Assembly: GCA_020722305.1 (NCBI GenBank)
Contig: DYLB01000003.1
Coordinates: forward strand, 2,991 to 30,391
Direction: 5' to 3'
Length of the DNA: 27,401 nucleotides
Origin: Anaerolinea thermophila
GTDB taxonomy: Bacteria > Chloroflexota > Anaerolineae > Anaerolineales > Villigracilaceae
How positions within the stretch are numbered: the stretch's first letter is position 1; every line of letters starts with the position of its first letter. A program made the position numbers and the translations under genes. The notes below the pieces were generated by a model that saw nothing but the letters and a program-made list of their open reading frames with translations, made no database searches and was not told the DNA's origin. This document shows positions 24,040 to 27,401 of this stretch, one piece after another.

Positions 24040-25820
24040 GTCAGCGAGTCGGCGAATCAGCGAGTCAGCGAGTCGGCGAATCAGCGAGTCAGCGAGTCGG
24101 CGAATCAGCGAGTCAGCGAGTCGGCGAATCAGCGAATCAGCAAGTCAGCGAGTCAGCGAATCGCAGAGTCGTTGATTCGCTGACTCACCTTTCTTCGCTG
24201 ATCCCAACGCTGGCATTCCTCGGCCTGTTCTTTTTCCTGCCCCTGACCCGTATCCTGGCCTTCGGCCTCGACGCCTCTGCCGTCACCCTCGACAATCTGC
24301 GTCTCGCTTCTCACGTTTTATTTTTTACTTTTTACCAGGCCTTTCTCTCCGTCCTGCTCACCCTCGTCCTCGGCCTGCCCGCCGCCTGGCTCTTCGCCCG
24401 CTACGACTTCCCCGGCAAATCCCTGCTCAAAGCCCTGACGGCCGTTCCGTTCATGCTGCCGACGGTGGTGGTCGCGGCCGGGTTCAATGCCCTGCTGGGG
24501 CCGCGCGGCTGGCTCAACCTGGGTTTGATGAACCTGTTCAGTCTGCAAGACCCGCCGGTCGAGTTCGTCGGCACGCTGGGGGCCATCCTGGCCGCCCATG
24601 TCTTCTACAACACGACCATCGTCATCCGCATCGTGGGCAGCGCCCTGTCTCAGCTCGACCCGCGCCTGCCCGAGGCCGCCCGCGTCCTGGGTGCGGACGA
24701 ACGCCGCGCCTTCCGGCACGTCACCTTGCCGCTGCTGCGCCCGTCCATCTTGGCCGCCGGGCTGCTGGTCTTTCTCTTCGATTTCACCAGTTTCGGCGTG
24801 ATCCTGCTGCTCGGCGGGCCGCAGTTCGCCACCCTCGAAGTAGAAATCTATCTCCAGGCCCTCAGCCTGCTCGACTTGCCGCTGGCTGCCCTGCTCTCCG
24901 CCATCCAATTGGCCTGCACCCTGGCCTTCTCGGCCCTCTACACCCGCCTGGCTCGCGTCCAAGCCCAAACTTCTCCCCGCCCGCGTCCAGCCTCCTATGC
25001 AAAAACCCTTCGCCAGCGGCTCTTTGTTGCCTCTTTCACTTTATTGCTGATTGCTTTTTTCATATTACCTTTACTCGCCCTGCCGCTCCGCTCCGTGACC
25101 CAGCTCGAAGCCACCCGCGGCGACCGGACCCAATTCCAGGCCGGCCTGACCCTGGATTTTTACCGGGAACTGTTCGTCAACCGGCGGGGATCGGTCTTCT
25201 ACGTCCCGCCCGCCGAGGCCCTCCGCAACTCGCTGCTCTACGCCGGGACCACCGTCCTGCTCTCGTTATTGCTGGGCTTTCCCGCCGCCCGTGCCTTGTC
25301 CCGTCAAACCCGGCTGACGCGTCTGCTCGACCCGCTGCTGATGTTGCCCCTCGGCGCCTCGGCGGTCATGCTCGGCCTCGGCTTCATCCTGGCCTTCAAC
25401 CGGATGTTGGCTCAACCCTGGCTGGTTCCCATCGCGCACACCACGATAGCCCTGCCCTTCGTCATCCGGGCCTTGCAGCCGGCCCTGGCCTCCATCCCAG
25501 AGCGATTACGCCAGGCCGCCGCGAATCTGGGAGCCTCGCCCCTGCGCGTCTGGCTGACGGTAGACTGGCCGATCATCTGGCGGGCGGCGCTGGCCGCGGC
25601 GACCTTTGCCTTCACCGTCTCGATGGGCGAGTTCGGCGCGACCGCCCTGCTGACCCGCCCCGAATACCCGACCATCCCGGTGGCGATCTACCGCTTCCTG
25701 TCCCAGCCCGGCGGTTTGAACTACGGCCAGGCCATGGCGATGGCGACCCTCCTGATGGCGGTCACGACCCTGGCGATCCTGCTCATTGAGCGGGTGCGGC
25801 TGCCGGGCGGGGAATTCTGA
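24036..25820 (+). CDS. thiP: Thiamine ABC transporter permease, two fused transmembrane units
   Basis: The 594-residue protein consists of two BPD_transp_1-type halves, with coupling (EAA) loops at EAARVLGADERRAFRHVTLP and RQAAANLGASPLRVWLTVDW. It resembles ThiP/FbpB fused permeases with about 12 membrane segments. The first about 52 residues are unusual: they are an imperfect eight-residue repeat (SQRVGESA) encoded by an octamer DNA array, with the first membrane segment only from about residue 56. The ATG at 24036 overlaps the thiB stop by 4 bp and is the only good start; without the array the normal permease would begin near TLAFLGLFFFLPLT. Segment FFTFYQ (about 95) is also encoded by a T-rich dispersed repeat. 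Confidence 0.9.
   Translation: MSQRVGESASQRVGESASQRVGESASQRVGESANQQVSESANRRVVDSLTHLSSLIPTLAFLGLFFFLPLTRILAFGLDASAVTLDNLRLASHVLFFTFYQAFLSVLLTLVLGLPAAWLFARYDFPGKSLLKALTAVPFMLPTVVVAAGFNALLGPRGWLNLGLMNLFSLQDPPVEFVGTLGAILAAHVFYNTTIVIRIVGSALSQLDPRLPEAARVLGADERRAFRHVTLPLLRPSILAAGLLVFLFDFTSFGVILLLGGPQFATLEVEIYLQALSLLDLPLAALLSAIQLACTLAFSALYTRLARVQAQTSPRPRPASYAKTLRQRLFVASFTLLLIAFFILPLLALPLRSVTQLEATRGDRTQFQAGLTLDFYRELFVNRRGSVFYVPPAEALRNSLLYAGTTVLLSLLLGFPAARALSRQTRLTRLLDPLLMLPLGASAVMLGLGFILAFNRMLAQPWLVPIAHTTIALPFVIRALQPALASIPERLRQAAANLGASPLRVWLTVDWPIIWRAALAAATFAFTVSMGEFGATALLTRPEYPTIPVAIYRFLSQPGGLNYGQAMAMATLLMAVTTLAILLIERVRLPGGEF
24037..24189 (+). repeat. Octamer tandem repeat with terminal inverted copy, inside thiP
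   Basis: From 24039 the DNA is a run of 8-bp units (AGTCAGCG, AGTCGGCG, AATCAGCG), 15 good and two degenerate copies, with a 24-bp higher-order period. At the end, GAGTCAGCGAATC (24150-24162) and GATTCGCTGACTC (24174-24186) form a perfect 13-bp inverted repeat with an 11-base loop. The array lies exactly at the start of the permease reading frame. Confidence 0.92.
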
Positions 25821-25825
25821 TTGAC

Positions 25826-25872
25826 TTTTTGCATTTTACGTTTTACGGAGCGTAAAAAGTAAAATGTAAAAA
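25826..25872 (+). repeat. Long AT-rich hairpin between thiP and thiQ
   Basis: CATTTTACGTTTTACG (25832-25847) and CGTAAAAAGTAAAATG (25851-25866) pair at 15 of 16 positions around a GAG loop; TTTTTG and TAAAAA extend the stem to about 22 bp. It resembles the TTTTTACTTTTTACT repeats seen elsewhere in the window. It is inside the operon, so it may process or protect the transcript. The AT content makes strong termination unlikely. Confidence 0.75.
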
Positions 25873-25885
25873 CGTAAGGTGTGAA

Positions 25886-26886
<1,001 letters not shown>

Positions 26887-26899
<13 letters not shown>

Positions 26900-27333
26900 C
26901 GGTCTATAAGCTGGATTTGCAGGGCCGGGTGACGTACCAGTACGCCGGGCGGGTGTTGCGCCGGGAACCGAACGCGGTGGTGCTGGAGGCATTTTTCACC
27001 AAGCCGGATATGCCGTTCATGGGCGTGACCCTCAAGCGCGGCGACCGTTTTGTGGAGACCTATTACCGCGACCGATGGTACAATATTTTCGAAATTTACG
27101 ACCGGGACGACGACCAGTTGAAGGGTTGGTATTGCAACATCGGCAAACCGGCGGCGATTGCCGACGGCTCGGTCTCCTACGTAGACCTGGCGCTCGATCT
27201 GTGGGTCGCTGCGGATGGAACCCAAACCGTGTTGGACGAGGATGAATTCGATGAATTGGGGCTGGATGAGGCAACGCGGGAGGCGGCGTTGAGGGGGCTG
27301 GAAGAGCTGAAGGGGTATTTTTGCAGCGGATGA
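26887..27333 (+). CDS. DUF402 domain protein
   Basis: The 148-residue protein matches DUF402: YYRDRWYNIFEIYD (60-73), LKGWYCNIGKPA, VSYVDLALDLWV and VLDEDEFDEL. The acidic residues in D-L-A-L-D and DEDEFDE are the family's likely metal ligands. Some DUF402 proteins are nucleoside phosphate phosphatases; others are uncharacterised, so the reaction here is unknown. Its ATG overlaps the end of thiQ by 13 bp, so it is probably translated as part of the thiamine operon. A phosphatase acting on thiamine phosphates would fit but is only a guess. No clear terminator was seen after it. Confidence 0.85.
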
Positions 27334-27401
27334 CGCGAATTGCGCTGATGAGTCCACTGCAAAAACTCCAAAAACTTAACGCGAAGTCGCCAAGGCGCAA
27401 A
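27334..27401. other. Non-coding end of window, possible dispersed repeat fragment
   Basis: No gene was seen. The sequence (TTAACGCGAAGTCGCCAAGGCG and so on) looks like the A/CGCG-type repeats I remember from Anaerolineae intergenic DNA, but only one copy is visible here. Confidence 0.3.

Noticed and set aside
24037..24189. CRISPR-like array
   Set aside because: Units are 8 bp and directly adjacent with no unique spacers, and no cas genes are near; it is a simple tandem repeat.

Overview
The window looks like a chromosomal piece of a GC-rich, free-living bacterium of the Chloroflexota, most likely class Anaerolineae. This is inferred, not proven. The reasons are the mix of families (DUF4388 and MglA/CvnD-type GTPase signalling, a long GAF-array histidine kinase, V4R protein, LysM lipoprotein with TPTP linkers) and the short-unit repeats (octamers and heptamers) that run through intergenic and even coding DNA. 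No rRNA, tRNA, CRISPR array or transposase was seen.

Layout. 1-2700: two small membrane proteins, an aldo/keto reductase on the minus strand and a divergent LysM lipoprotein. 2700-3400: a HigBA-type toxin-antitoxin pair with its own promoter. 3397-3620: a MITE-like inverted-repeat element followed by a pyrimidine-rich heptamer repeat. 3624-7069 (minus): a membrane-anchored HExxH metallopeptidase overlapping a family-5 extracellular solute-binding protein that carries an extra N-terminal domain. 7234-22126 (plus): ten tightly packed genes between one good sigma70-like promoter and one strong intrinsic terminator. 22130-27333 (plus): a second promoter, a TPP riboswitch with a terminator hairpin, then thiamine pyrophosphokinase, a thiamine ABC transporter (binding protein, fused permease, ATPase) and a DUF402 protein.

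The ten-gene block is the most unusual part. In order it encodes a DUF4388 (PATAN)/winged-helix protein, a CvnD/MglA-like small GTPase, an alpha/beta hydrolase, a cysteine-rich V4R sensor-type protein, a left-handed beta-helix protein, a homologue of cyanobacterial long-chain acyl-ACP reductase, a response regulator with a degenerate GGDEF domain, a 2,491-residue histidine kinase with about eleven GAF domains, a single-domain response regulator, and a second alpha/beta hydrolase whose nucleophile serine is glycine. Spacing of 0-26 bp or 4-bp overlaps throughout suggests one transcription unit. It resembles a Streptomyces conservon in combining a histidine kinase with a small GTPase, but replaces the roadblock and DUF742 parts with DUF4388 and adds lipid-type enzymes. 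I infer that it may link a fatty-acyl or other hydrophobic signal to phosphorelay and GTPase output; nothing in the sequence proves this.

The thiamine operon is straightforward in function. Its permease gene, however, begins inside an octamer tandem repeat that encodes an eight-residue repeat at the protein's N-terminus, and the ATPase gene carries a short heptamer repeat in its C-terminal part. Both suggest that the genome's dispersed repeats have been captured into reading frames.
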